Source: Dyadobacter diqingensis (GTDB lineage Bacteria > Bacteroidota > Bacteroidia > Cytophagales > Spirosomataceae). From it: a stretch of 64,000 bases of DNA. The notes beneath the pieces were generated by a model. It had not been told where the DNA came from. It searched no databases and was given only the letters and a program-made list of their open reading frames with translations. How positions within the stretch are numbered: position 1 is the stretch's first letter; each line of letters begins with the position of its first letter. A program made the translations under genes and the position numbers. Location: assembly GCF_024220585.1 (NCBI RefSeq), contig NZ_JAMXKF010000008.1, forward strand, positions 248,001 to 312,000, in the 5' to 3' direction. Below, piece by piece: positions 26,815-34,901 of this stretch.

Positions 26815-27681
26815 TTATTCCTCGTAATAAAATCCCAGCGGATCGGGAAACCTGAATTGATAAGTATAAAACGATGAAAGTTTTGATGCCGAAATGGTTT
26901 TAAAAGCCGGTGCCGTTTGCGGGATAGTAAACGTTGGCGATTCCCAGCCAAACTGTCTGCACGATTTTTCATACACTTCACGCCTGGTCGGGTGTTGCGG
27001 CGCAACAATATTAAATGTCTCGTTCACAATCCCCTCCTCAATCATTTTGGCAATAATACCGGCCGCATCGTCACGATGAATGTAGTTGACAGGGATTGAT
27101 CCCGTGGTCAGCTCTTTTTGCCCCTTTACATATTTTCCGGGAATACGGTTGTAGCCCAACAATCCACCATGACGCAGAATTGAAACCGTTTTTTCACCGT
27201 GCAACCCGATCAGTAAATTCTCTGCTTCAACCATCGCTGGCGAAGCCGATTGTTCAGGTATGCTGACATCCTCTTCGATCACAATTCTGTTCAAATCCGG
27301 ATAAATGCTGGTTGAACTGACGTAGATAATCTCTTTGATGGGTGAAGTTTTTACAATGTCAACAACGGATTGAATTTGTCTGGGATGAAAATCGGCCTCG
27401 TTTTTAGAAAGTCTGGGTGGAATGGCAATAACCAGAACGTCTGTGTCAAAAAAAGAGGTTATCTGAGTACTTTCTCCAGATAGCTCAGGATCCAGATTGA
27501 AAAGAAATCCTTCAATTCCTGCCGCCTTAAACAATTCCAGTTTATCTGCTGAGGTTGTGCTTCCCTTAACCGCTGATGAAATATCATCGCTGATCAAACG
27601 TTGAGCTAGGGGGAATCCGAGCCAGCCACAGCCCAGAATGCTTATTCGTTTTTTTTCTATTTTTGTATCTTTATCAATCAT
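26815..27681 (-). CDS. NAD(P)-dependent epimerase/dehydratase family protein (atypical SDR)
   Basis: Cytoplasmic Rossmann-fold protein of 288 aa. The nucleotide-binding motif ISILGCGWLGFPLAQRL (about residues 13-29) has the GxGxxG pattern of atypical short-chain dehydrogenases such as YeeZ. IIYVSSTSIYPDLN supplies the Ser/Tyr region, and SIPVNYIHRDDAAGII is the C-terminal conserved block. The substrate is unknown. Its start (27679-27681) overlaps the start region of the divergent gldB gene, and the gldB -7 element lies inside its first codons, so the two genes share a very tight divergent control region. Confidence 0.85.
   Translation of the reverse strand: MIDKDTKIEKKRISILGCGWLGFPLAQRLISDDISSAVKGSTTSADKLELFKAAGIEGFLFNLDPELSGESTQITSFFDTDVLVIAIPPRLSKNEADFHPRQIQSVVDIVKTSPIKEIIYVSSTSIYPDLNRIVIEEDVSIPEQSASPAMVEAENLLIGLHGEKTVSILRHGGLLGYNRIPGKYVKGQKELTTGSIPVNYIHRDDAAGIIAKMIEEGIVNETFNIVAPQHPTRREVYEKSCRQFGWESPTFTIPQTAPAFKTISASKLSSFYTYQFRFPDPLGFYYEE
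27658..27665 (+). promoter_or_regulatory. Candidate -7 element for gldB
   Basis: TATTTTTG, an exact TAnnTTTG, 15-36 bases before the two possible gldB starts, located inside the 5' end of the divergent epimerase gene. Confidence 0.4.
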
Positions 27682-28720
27682 GATTATTCGTTTCCGCCGA
27701 ATGTTTTATATACGCACTTTAATTGTTGCCGGTCTTTTTGCTCTTGGATTATCTTCCTGTAAAACGGATTCAAAAAAAGAAGCCGAGTCTTCGGATACTG
27801 ACTTGATTCAGGTAAATGTTTCCTCTGAAAATCTGGACGACACACTTTTTGCGTGTAAATCTGTTCAGGAAGTACAAAGTTTTTTGGATAAACATTCCTA
27901 TCTGTCCGACTGGTATTTCACCGATGCGCCGGTCGAAAAACCGCAACTGGCCGGTCATCTTTTCCAGATTCTGCAAAATAAGGATTTTCGTTCGTTCAAG
28001 GTGCAGCTCGACTCTATCATCGGGGATAGGAACACTTCCATTATCAATCCTCTGAAAAAATCTTTTCAGCAAATCGCTAAATATTACCCGGATTTTAAAG
28101 CGCCGAAGGTGAAATTTATGGTGACGGGTTTTTCTGGAAATGATCTGTATATTTCTGATTCGCTGATCGTTATCGGTCTTGATTACTTCGGAGGTCCCAA
28201 AGCACGTTACCGCCCGGATGTCTATGATTATCAGCTGCGACGTTATCAAAAGGAATACATCGTGCCGTCCATTATCTTTTTCATGTCAAATAAATTTAAC
28301 CATGTCAACGCATCGGACAGAACATTGCTGGCCGATATGGTGGGGTACGGAAAAGGGTATGAATTTGTGAAACAGGTTATGCCGGATACGCCCGACAGTC
28401 TTATCCTGGGTTATTCGGAAGAAAGTCTGGTACGGACGTATAATAGCCAGCAGGATATCTGGTCTTTTTTTGTATCCAACAAACTTCTTTATGAGAACAT
28501 GGATCTGAAGAAGCAAAAGTTTATTGGTGAGCGTCCTTTTACTACGGAAATCGGGAATGAAGTACCCGGCGGAATCGGTCGCTGGCTGGGCTGGCGTATT
28601 GTGAGTCGTTACATGGCCGAAAATCCGAATGTAACCCTGCCCGAGCTGATGAAAAATGACAATGCGGGAAATCTGTTGCAAGCTTCCGGTTATAAAGGTG
28701 AAAAGGATGATGAGGAGTAA
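27680..28720 (+). CDS. gldB: Gliding motility lipoprotein GldB
   Basis: Lipoprotein required for gliding in Flavobacterium and present in many Bacteroidota with or without movement. The mature start is set by the lipobox LFALGLSSCKTD. Two ATGs are possible, 27680 (MIIRFRRMFY) and 27701 (MFYIRTLIV); both give a workable signal peptide, and the shorter one leaves 19 residues before the Cys. The body (about 340 aa in all) carries GldB-typical FLDKHSYLSDWYF and SLIVIGLDYFGG, and a C-terminal GRWLGWRIVSRYM. A longer frame back to 27638 runs through the divergent gene and was not used. It is followed by nuoH after 39 bases, with a -7 element in between. Confidence 0.88.
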   Translation: MIIRFRRMFYIRTLIVAGLFALGLSSCKTDSKKEAESSDTDLIQVNVSSENLDDTLFACKSVQEVQSFLDKHSYLSDWYFTDAPVEKPQLAGHLFQILQNKDFRSFKVQLDSIIGDRNTSIINPLKKSFQQIAKYYPDFKAPKVKFMVTGFSGNDLYISDSLIVIGLDYFGGPKARYRPDVYDYQLRRYQKEYIVPSIIFFMSNKFNHVNASDRTLLADMVGYGKGYEFVKQVMPDTPDSLILGYSEESLVRTYNSQQDIWSFFVSNKLLYENMDLKKQKFIGERPFTTEIGNEVPGGIGRWLGWRIVSRYMAENPNVTLPELMKNDNAGNLLQASGYKGEKDDEE

Positions 28721-28730
28721 GTTTTTTGCT

Positions 28731-28738
28731 TACTTTTG
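28731..28738 (+). promoter_or_regulatory. Candidate -7 element for nuoH
   Basis: TACTTTTG, an exact TAnnTTTG, 22 bases before the TTG start codon at 28760 and 82 before the alternative ATG at 28820. Confidence 0.45.
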
Positions 28739-28759
28739 TCAATACCGTATTAAATCCTG

Positions 28760-29905
28760 TTGAAAGTAATCGGCCTTGCTAATGCCGCAACTTTTGACTT
28801 TCAATTTTCAACTGAATTAATGCCTGTAACCCTAATAATCTTCCTCCTGTTAGTGCCCGGCTTTGTTGTGATCGGGGTATATCTTGAACGTAAGGTTTCC
28901 GCTTTTATTCAGGACCGCTTGGGACCTATGGAAGTGGGAAAATGGGGTTTATTACAGTTATTTGCCGATTTACTTAAATTACTTCAAAAGGAGGATATTG
29001 TACCCAAGGCAGCCGATAGAAAACTGTTTTTGATCGCTCCAATTGTTATTTTTGTCTCTGTATTTACCGGTTTTGCCGTTGTTCCGCTGGCACCCGATCT
29101 GGGCGGGTCGGGAGCGGCTGTTGGTGTTTTCTTTTTGCTGACGATCGTGTCTGTGGACGTAATCGGGTTATTGATGGCCGGTTGGGGATCGAATAATAAG
29201 TTCGCGTTGTATGGTGCGATGCGTGCCGTGGCGCAGATTATTTCCTACGAAGTTCCGTTGGGGTTATCGATACTTTGTGTTGTGATGCTGTCTCAAACGC
29301 TTGATTTGCAGGTCATAAGTTTTCAGCAGGGGATTTATTCTGCCGACACCGTTTACCTTTTTGGAATGAAACGATTCGGTATCGATGTTACAACCGTCGG
29401 TGGATTTTTATCGTGGAATATTATCCGAAACCCTTTTTTGCTGATTGCTTACGTTATTTTCTTTATCGCCTCACTAGCGGAATGTAACCGTGCTCCGTTT
29501 GACTTACCAGAGGGCGAATCAGAACTGGTAGCTGGGTTTCATACCGAATATTCAGGTATGCGATGGGCACTGTTTATGCTGTCGGAATACGGGATGATGC
29601 TGCTGGTTTCGCTGCTGGGAGCCATTCTTTTTCTGGGAAGCTGGAATACTCCTTTCCCGAATATTGGCCCGTTACGCCTGGCCGACTGGACAAGCGGTGA
29701 GCCGGGAACTTTCCTGGGATATCTTTCCGGAGCGTTCTGGCTGATCGGAAAAGCCGTTCTTGGTATTTTGGTACAAATGTGGGCACGTTGGACACTGCCA
29801 CGTCTGCGTGTGGACCAGCTGATGTATTTGGGCTGGAAAGTGCTGACACCGGTTGGACTTGTTCTCTTTTTTATCTCCGGTGTCTGGCGATTATTAGGGA
29901 TTTAA
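28760..29905 (+). CDS. nuoH: NADH-quinone oxidoreductase subunit H (NuoH)
   Basis: Membrane subunit of respiratory complex I that forms part of the quinone channel. Eight to nine hydrophobic helices are visible, with YLERKVSAFIQDRLGPMEVG, ALYGAMRAVAQIISYEVPLG, the conserved AECNRAPFDLPEGESELVAGF loop and the C-terminal WARWTLPRLRVDQLMYLGW. The first codon is TTG (28760) or an ATG 20 codons later (28820); the latter starts just before helix 1. No other nuo gene lies in the window: the flanks are gldB and, convergently, the DUF3299 gene 6 bases away. The subunit is intact, so it probably completes a complex encoded elsewhere. Confidence 0.95.
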   Translation: MKVIGLANAATFDFQFSTELMPVTLIIFLLLVPGFVVIGVYLERKVSAFIQDRLGPMEVGKWGLLQLFADLLKLLQKEDIVPKAADRKLFLIAPIVIFVSVFTGFAVVPLAPDLGGSGAAVGVFFLLTIVSVDVIGLLMAGWGSNNKFALYGAMRAVAQIISYEVPLGLSILCVVMLSQTLDLQVISFQQGIYSADTVYLFGMKRFGIDVTTVGGFLSWNIIRNPFLLIAYVIFFIASLAECNRAPFDLPEGESELVAGFHTEYSGMRWALFMLSEYGMMLLVSLLGAILFLGSWNTPFPNIGPLRLADWTSGEPGTFLGYLSGAFWLIGKAVLGILVQMWARWTLPRLRVDQLMYLGWKVLTPVGLVLFFISGVWRLLGI

Positions 29906-29911
29906 TTCCGG

Positions 29912-30361
29912 TTAGTCTACAATTTCAGCGCCATCCAGAATATAATTCATTTTATAAATATCGTCGGCGTTAAGCTGTAAAGTCCCTTGAAAAGTCAGAC
30001 GTTCGTCTGTTTTGAACTTACGGCCATTTTTTTTAAAATTTAAGGTCATAACGGTTTCAGGACCAGCTCCCCCGCAGAAAAAACAGGCACTGAAAGGAAA
30101 AGCGGACAGTACATACAAATTGGCGTCCAGATCAACCGGAAGAATATACCCCGTAATGGTTACAGGCTGGTTTTTTAGCTTCTGAACGCTCGGCCCAAAG
30201 GTTGGATGCAGCATGTAAATGGATTCTTCCGCATACCACTTCTTCTTGAAAGTAACATCACGCAAAGTTTCCCAGGTCAGTTTTACAGGTGCTGCCGCAG
30301 GTGTAAAAGCAAACAAAGAGGTAAGGAGCAAGAAAGCCGCTATGAAACGTACTGATTTCAT
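29912..30361 (-). CDS. DUF3299-like secreted protein of the ABC operon
   Basis: Exported protein of 149 aa: signal peptide to about residue 23 (LFAFTPAAAP), then a small beta-rich domain with VTITGYILPVDLDANLYVLS and ACFFCGGAGPETVM, a Cys-x-x-Cys pair. This matches the DUF3299 pattern in which a Cys-containing turn follows the GY.P strand. It is the last gene of a minus-strand set with an ABC ATPase and a FtsX-type permease. From memory, a comparable set (ATPase, permease, DUF3299) occurs in zinc-responsive operons of Pseudomonas and Vibrio; the metal link here is inference, helped by the CxxC. Confidence 0.7.
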   Translation of the reverse strand: MKSVRFIAAFLLLTSLFAFTPAAAPVKLTWETLRDVTFKKKWYAEESIYMLHPTFGPSVQKLKNQPVTITGYILPVDLDANLYVLSAFPFSACFFCGGAGPETVMTLNFKKNGRKFKTDERLTFQGTLQLNADDIYKMNYILDGAEIVD

Positions 30362-30421
30362 AATGTTTTAATTATTAGTGCAAAAAAGGATTCAGGTTGG
30401 TTAACAAAAATACGATTAATA

Positions 30422-31660
30422 TCATTCCTCCGCCAATGTCCGCGAGATATTCAGCCGGTAAATACCCAGTGACGGTAAAGCGGCCGCAAGTAATCCCAGG
30501 ATCAACGCACCTGCAAGAAGATATATTTCCTCAGGCAACACATTAAACTCACGGATGGAATAATGAAAATCCTGTTCGGCAGCTCTTCCGAAAAGCCATA
30601 ATCCCGCCCGGCTTAAAATAATGCCTGCCAGATAACCCGTAACGGCCAGCAGCAAACCTTCCATCAAAAGCATCAAAAACAATTTGGTTCGGGTGGCGCC
30701 CATGGATAGCATCAGTGCCATTTCGTACTTCCGTTCTTTAAGCGAACTGTAGAGCGAAATAAATACGCTGACGCCCGCAATGACAATGATGACGAGTGCG
30801 AGGACCCGTAAGGTGTCGATCCCTACACCCAGAAGAGAGAATAATCTGTTAATCTCGATGCTGGGCAAAGCAGCCTGCATCGAGGTATTTTCATTGATCT
30901 GGCGGGGAATCGTGATTAGTCCCATTGGATTCCTGAACTGTATCAACGCGCTGGTAACCTGTTTTTCATCTTCGTGATGAGGTTCGGCCATATCTTCTTC
31001 GTGTGCAGGATCATTTTCCTTTACGCCTGCTGCGGGTGCTTCCGCATGCTCGTGAATTTCCCAGACACTTTCCAGATTTGTTAAGACCAGCTGATCCACC
31101 ACAGAACCCGTAGGTTCGAAGATCCCAACGACTTTGTATTTTTTATCGTTGTGGGCATCGCCATCGGAGTCTAGTCCGTGGGAACTGGCAAAGGTATCAC
31201 CGATTTTTAGCGCCGAATTTTTGGCAGCTTTACTTCCAAGTACAACTTCCATGGGTTGACTGAACATGCTTCCCTCGGCTATTTTTGCCTGAAAATGGTC
31301 AACATATTTCGTAGTGGTGCCGACAATCCGGAATCCGTGATAGTTATCACCCATCGACAGCGGGATAACGTTTTTGATAAAGGGATTCCGTTTTAGCGAA
31401 TTGACCTCAGACAGGGGAACATTGCCGGTTGGAGCATCAATCTGATAAATACTGGACAGAATCAGCTGCAAAGGGCTCCCTTTTGCGCCGACAACCATAT
31501 CAATTCCCTTGATATTTCTTCGAAATTGCTCGTCCAGCTGTTTGTTCAAAAGCAAGAGTAAAGAGATCATTCCAATGCCGAGGGTAAGCAGCATTGCACT
31601 GAGAAAACTGTTTAATTTTTTTTCTTTCAGGTTGGCTAAGCTGATCTTAAGAAGGTTCAT
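30422..31660 (-). CDS. ABC transporter permease, FtsX/MacB-like, with His/acid-rich loop
   Basis: Inner-membrane permease of 412 aa with the type VII ABC layout: one N-terminal helix (about residues 17-37), a large periplasmic MacB-core domain (about 40-270), and three C-terminal helices (about 275-300, 325-350, 375-400) with SLKERKYEMALMLSMGATR, the coupling motif. A striking insertion at about residues 200-235 (EIHEHAEAP, DPAHEEDMAEPHHEDEKQ) is rich in His, Glu and Asp and could bind a divalent metal in the periplasm. The gene is 65 bases downstream of its ATPase and 60 bases upstream of the DUF3299 gene. Such permeases usually extract or transmit force to envelope substrates and do not translocate solutes. 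Confidence 0.88.
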   Translation of the reverse strand: MNLLKISLANLKEKKLNSFLSAMLLTLGIGMISLLLLLNKQLDEQFRRNIKGIDMVVGAKGSPLQLILSSIYQIDAPTGNVPLSEVNSLKRNPFIKNVIPLSMGDNYHGFRIVGTTTKYVDHFQAKIAEGSMFSQPMEVVLGSKAAKNSALKIGDTFASSHGLDSDGDAHNDKKYKVVGIFEPTGSVVDQLVLTNLESVWEIHEHAEAPAAGVKENDPAHEEDMAEPHHEDEKQVTSALIQFRNPMGLITIPRQINENTSMQAALPSIEINRLFSLLGVGIDTLRVLALVIIVIAGVSVFISLYSSLKERKYEMALMLSMGATRTKLFLMLLMEGLLLAVTGYLAGIILSRAGLWLFGRAAEQDFHYSIREFNVLPEEIYLLAGALILGLLAAALPSLGIYRLNISRTLAEE

Positions 31661-31725
31661 TATGTCGATGCTTATAAGTTGAAGTTTACACGCACGTAAA
31701 CTTGTAGGTTGTACTAGGGTAGATT

Positions 31726-32352
31726 TTACAGAAATACCTGATTGGGAAACTCATCTTTCAGGCGCTGGTCGTGGGTGACCACCACAAGGCTGGCGCCAAT
31801 TGAAAAAGACTGTTTTTTTAGTAAGTCAATAACTTTCTGGCAATTGTTATCATCCAGGTTGGAGGTTGGTTCATCGGCTAAAATGACGTTTGGGTTATTC
31901 ATCAACGCTCTCGCGATACTGACCCGCTGCTGTTCTCCCTGGCTTAATTGTGTGGTTTTCTTGTGTAAATGCTCAGCAAAGCCAAGTTGTTCGGCCAGAT
32001 AACCAGCTTTTTCTTTATCCTGTTTATTTCCGGCCAGATAACTGGATAGTAAAATGTTATCCAGAACCGACAAAGCGCTTACAAAATGAGCGCGCTGGTA
32101 AATGATACCCAAATTTTTTGCCCTGATATTCGTTCTTTCTGTTGAGGACAAGCCGGATAATTCTTTGCCGGCAATATGAATATTCCCGGAATCCGGTTGC
32201 AGTAAAAGTGCCAGCAAATGTAAAAAAGTCGTTTTCCCACGGCCAGATTGTCCCAGGATCAGAAGGGCTTCTTTGTCATTACAACTTATATCGGGGAAGC
32301 TGAACTGTTTTTGAGAAGAATAAGAGAAATGCAGGTTTTTACTGGTAATCAT
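31726..32352 (-). CDS. ABC transporter ATP-binding protein, LolD/MacB class
   Basis: Cytoplasmic ATPase of 208 aa that powers the adjacent permease. Walker A is LGQSGRGKTTFLHLLALL, the Q-loop lies in GIIYQRAHFV, the signature is LSQGEQQRVSIARAL, Walker B with D-loop is VILADEPTSNLDD, and the switch His is in VVVTHDQRL. Length and LSQGEQQR resemble LolD-type ATPases. It is the first gene of the minus-strand operon. Upstream, 32353-32603 is an AT-rich divergent control region. Confidence 0.92.
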   Translation of the reverse strand: MITSKNLHFSYSSQKQFSFPDISCNDKEALLILGQSGRGKTTFLHLLALLLQPDSGNIHIAGKELSGLSSTERTNIRAKNLGIIYQRAHFVSALSVLDNILLSSYLAGNKQDKEKAGYLAEQLGFAEHLHKKTTQLSQGEQQRVSIARALMNNPNVILADEPTSNLDDNNCQKVIDLLKKQSFSIGASLVVVTHDQRLKDEFPNQVFL

Positions 32353-32578
32353 CTGAGAAAGATCTTAATTTCAATTATACAATAATACTGAATTTTGCCG
32401 GTTTCTCAGAAGTAAGACCCGTAATATCGTCCCCGACGAAGTTACTTTTAACACAGATTAAAGTACTAATTGTAAAACGGACGAAATATGATGATTTAAA
32501 TTATGTGCACAACACAAATAAAATTATGAGAAATACGTTGAAAAGGAGATATATCCTGAAGAAAACCGACAACTATTC

Positions 32579-32586
32579 TATTTTTG
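32579..32586 (+). promoter_or_regulatory. Candidate -7 element for the outer-membrane barrel genes
   Basis: TATTTTTG, an exact TAnnTTTG, 18 bases before the ATG at 32604. Confidence 0.45.
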
Positions 32587-32603
32587 CAAAAAATTGATCC
32601 AAA

Positions 32604-33611
32604 ATGATTAAAAATTTTCTAATGAGACCGATAAGCAAAAAGCTGGTATTTTTTGTAGTGCTGGGTTTGTTGGTAATAAATCACACAACTGAGGCACAGG
32701 TAAAGAGAGGTATGTTTGTTCCTTATTCTTCTGTTGGATTTGGAGTTGGAACATCTAGCTATTACGGAGATATGGCTTCTTACACTACACCTTTAAGATC
32801 TACTTTTGGCATGATGCGATGGAGTGTAACGGGCAATTATACCAGGCATTTTACACCTCGTTTAGCGGCCCGTGCCTCATTTACATATGCAAGAATTGTT
32901 GGGGACGATTATAAAATGAATGAAAAGGATCCAACAAACATTAGATTTCCAAGAAATTTGAGTTTCCGGAATGATCTTAAAGAGTTCGCGGTTGTGGGAA
33001 TTTTTAAATTAACTCCCGACAATCGAAGCTATGACCGTCGTACTCAGTTCGGGACCTATTTATTTGCAGGTATTGCCGCGGTTGCTCATAACCCAAAAGC
33101 ATTAGATACTTTGGGGGGGAAGTGGGTAAAGTTACAGCCTTTGGGTACTGAGGGACAAGGCCGCCCTGGTTTTTCGAAACCTTATTCATTGATTCAAATG
33201 GCTATTCCAATTGGGATTGGTGTACGTTATAAAATAAATGACCGGTTTGATATAGGTGCAGAATTAGGTTTTCGGTTTTCGTTTACTGATTATCTGGATG
33301 ATGTTGCTGGAAATTATGCCGATAAATCAGTTTTTGCAGACAATGAAACAGCCTTGAAATTAGCAAACAGATCAGGAGAGCGGATCTCTGTTAAGAAGGG
33401 GAAGGATCGGACACCTGGACTTACCAAGTTTGTTCAAAATGCTTATCCGGGTGTTACGGACCAGGATCCCTATGATATATTGATAGCGCAGAATTATGGT
33501 AATTATGGGCAGCGAGGCAACAATCCGAAAGCCAACGATAATTACATGACCGGAACAATTCACATCACATACATTCTTCCTACGCAGGTGAAATGTCCGC
33601 CGTTAAAATAA
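32604..33611 (+). CDS. Outer membrane beta-barrel protein, DUF6089/PorG-like
   Basis: Predicted 335-aa outer-membrane protein. The N-terminal hydrophobic segment (LVFFVVLGLLVINHTTEAQ) is a signal peptide of about 30 residues. The mature part opens VGFGVGTSSYYGDMASYTTP, close to the repeated GVGxSxYxGD pattern of the PorG/DUF6089 barrels, and continues with alternating aromatic strands, ending IHITYILPTQVKCPPLK. PorG members belong to the type IX secretion machinery, but paralogues of unknown role are common, so the assignment stays at family level. A second ATG at 32622 is possible. It has a shorter neighbour of the same kind 42 bases downstream, and they are probably cotranscribed. Confidence 0.75.
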   Translation: MIKNFLMRPISKKLVFFVVLGLLVINHTTEAQVKRGMFVPYSSVGFGVGTSSYYGDMASYTTPLRSTFGMMRWSVTGNYTRHFTPRLAARASFTYARIVGDDYKMNEKDPTNIRFPRNLSFRNDLKEFAVVGIFKLTPDNRSYDRRTQFGTYLFAGIAAVAHNPKALDTLGGKWVKLQPLGTEGQGRPGFSKPYSLIQMAIPIGIGVRYKINDRFDIGAELGFRFSFTDYLDDVAGNYADKSVFADNETALKLANRSGERISVKKGKDRTPGLTKFVQNAYPGVTDQDPYDILIAQNYGNYGQRGNNPKANDNYMTGTIHITYILPTQVKCPPLK

Positions 33612-33653
33612 TTAAATTTTCTTTTTTGAATTAAAAGTTAAAAATGGTTCCGG

Positions 33654-34328
33654 GTGAAGTTTTCTCTTAAATTATTAGTACTGGTAATCACTATTTTAAC
33701 TGTTCAGCATGGAACTGTACAGGCACAAAAAATAGAAGTGGGGGGCGGACTAGGGGTATTTAATTACAAAGGAGATATCTCCCCTTCATTCAAATTCCGG
33801 TTTTTCAAACCGGGAGGAAGCCTGTTCTTTAGATATAATCCCAATCAGGCGTTATCTCTTCGGGCAGAACTTGCGGCGGGTTTGATTGGTGCTGCTGATC
33901 AATATAGCAAAGACCCTTTTCAAAAGGCTCGTAATATGTCTTTCCGTACTCGGATCACGGAGGCAAGTGCTGTGGCGGAATACAATTTCCTCGATTACCA
34001 AGAAAAAAGATTTGCCGTAAACTGGACCCCCTATGTTTTCGGTGGACTGGGTATTTCGAAATTCAAGCCGGATGTCGTAACCGATAGCTATAAGACAAAT
34101 TCACTCGTGATCCCCTACGGCGTCGGAATTAAATATCAGATACGCAGGCCCTGGAATATCGGTCTGGAATATGGTACGCGTAAAACGTTTAGCGATTATT
34201 ACGACAATTTGGGAGGAGATCCGAAATCTACCGTTAAGCTTGAACAAGGGGATCCTTCTAAAAAAGATACCTACTATTATATTCGTTTGTCGATAAGTTA
34301 TACCTTTTATCGCATCGTCTGCCCTTAA
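33654..34328 (+). CDS. Outer membrane beta-barrel protein, PorG/DUF6089-like
   Basis: A 224-aa barrel protein with a signal peptide ending VQAQKIEVGG. The mature N-terminus EVGGGLGVFNYKGDISPSFK and the strand GLEYGTRKTFSDYYDNLGGD are typical of PorG-like proteins, and the C-terminus ends in alternating aromatics (RLSISYTFYRIVCP). The start is GTG at 33654: an ATG at 33644 is out of frame. It is shorter than its upstream neighbour and closer to canonical PorG length. Candidate type IX secretion component, compatible with the gldB gene in the same window, though other T9SS genes are not nearby. Confidence 0.72.
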   Translation: MKFSLKLLVLVITILTVQHGTVQAQKIEVGGGLGVFNYKGDISPSFKFRFFKPGGSLFFRYNPNQALSLRAELAAGLIGAADQYSKDPFQKARNMSFRTRITEASAVAEYNFLDYQEKRFAVNWTPYVFGGLGISKFKPDVVTDSYKTNSLVIPYGVGIKYQIRRPWNIGLEYGTRKTFSDYYDNLGGDPKSTVKLEQGDPSKKDTYYYIRLSISYTFYRIVCP

Positions 34329-34334
34329 ACTCCT

Positions 34335-34877
34335 ATGAAGAAAACTCTCCTGACCCTTTCAATCGTTATAGCCGTTGTTCTCGCAGGTTTTATTATTCTG
34401 CGCAAGTATACTAAATCATTTAGCCCGTCATCTGTCGCATCGTATCATGAAAAAGGAATTGATATTGATGTAAATTACAGCCAGCCAGGAAAAAAAGGAA
34501 GATACATTTTCGGGAGGGAGCAAGACAAAGCGTTGGTTCCCTATGGCAAGGTATGGCGTACGGGGGCGAATGAGGCGACGGTCATTAAAATTGGAGAGGG
34601 AATAAGTTTTGCAGGAAGACCGGTTAAACCTGGCTCCTATTCTTTGTGGACAATACCTGGACAATCTGCCTGGACCGTTATCTTAAATAGTGAGACAGGG
34701 CAATGGGGTACTAGCTACAACGACGGGCAGGACTTGCTGAAAAGCGATGTCGCCATCCGTATTAATCCCAGGGTTGAAGAGTTGTTTAAGATATACTTTC
34801 AGGATCAGCCAAACGGCACCAATATGATATTAAGCTGGGATCAGACAGAAGCGATTATTCCAATCCAACATCAGTAA
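34335..34877 (+). CDS. DUF2911 family membrane-anchored protein
   Basis: A 180-aa protein with one N-terminal membrane segment (about residues 4-21, LLTLSIVIAVVLAGFII) and a periplasmic DUF2911 domain. The signature stretches are VNYSQPGKKGRYIFG, ALVPYGKVWRTGANEAT and RPVKPGSYSLWTIPG, which are strongly conserved in the family and suggest a small beta-sandwich. The role is unknown. It begins 6 bases after the PorG-like gene, so it shares that transcript. Confidence 0.88.
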   Translation: MKKTLLTLSIVIAVVLAGFIILRKYTKSFSPSSVASYHEKGIDIDVNYSQPGKKGRYIFGREQDKALVPYGKVWRTGANEATVIKIGEGISFAGRPVKPGSYSLWTIPGQSAWTVILNSETGQWGTSYNDGQDLLKSDVAIRINPRVEELFKIYFQDQPNGTNMILSWDQTEAIIPIQHQ

Positions 34878-34901
34878 AATCCCTCTTTTTATTCTTCTTG
34901 T

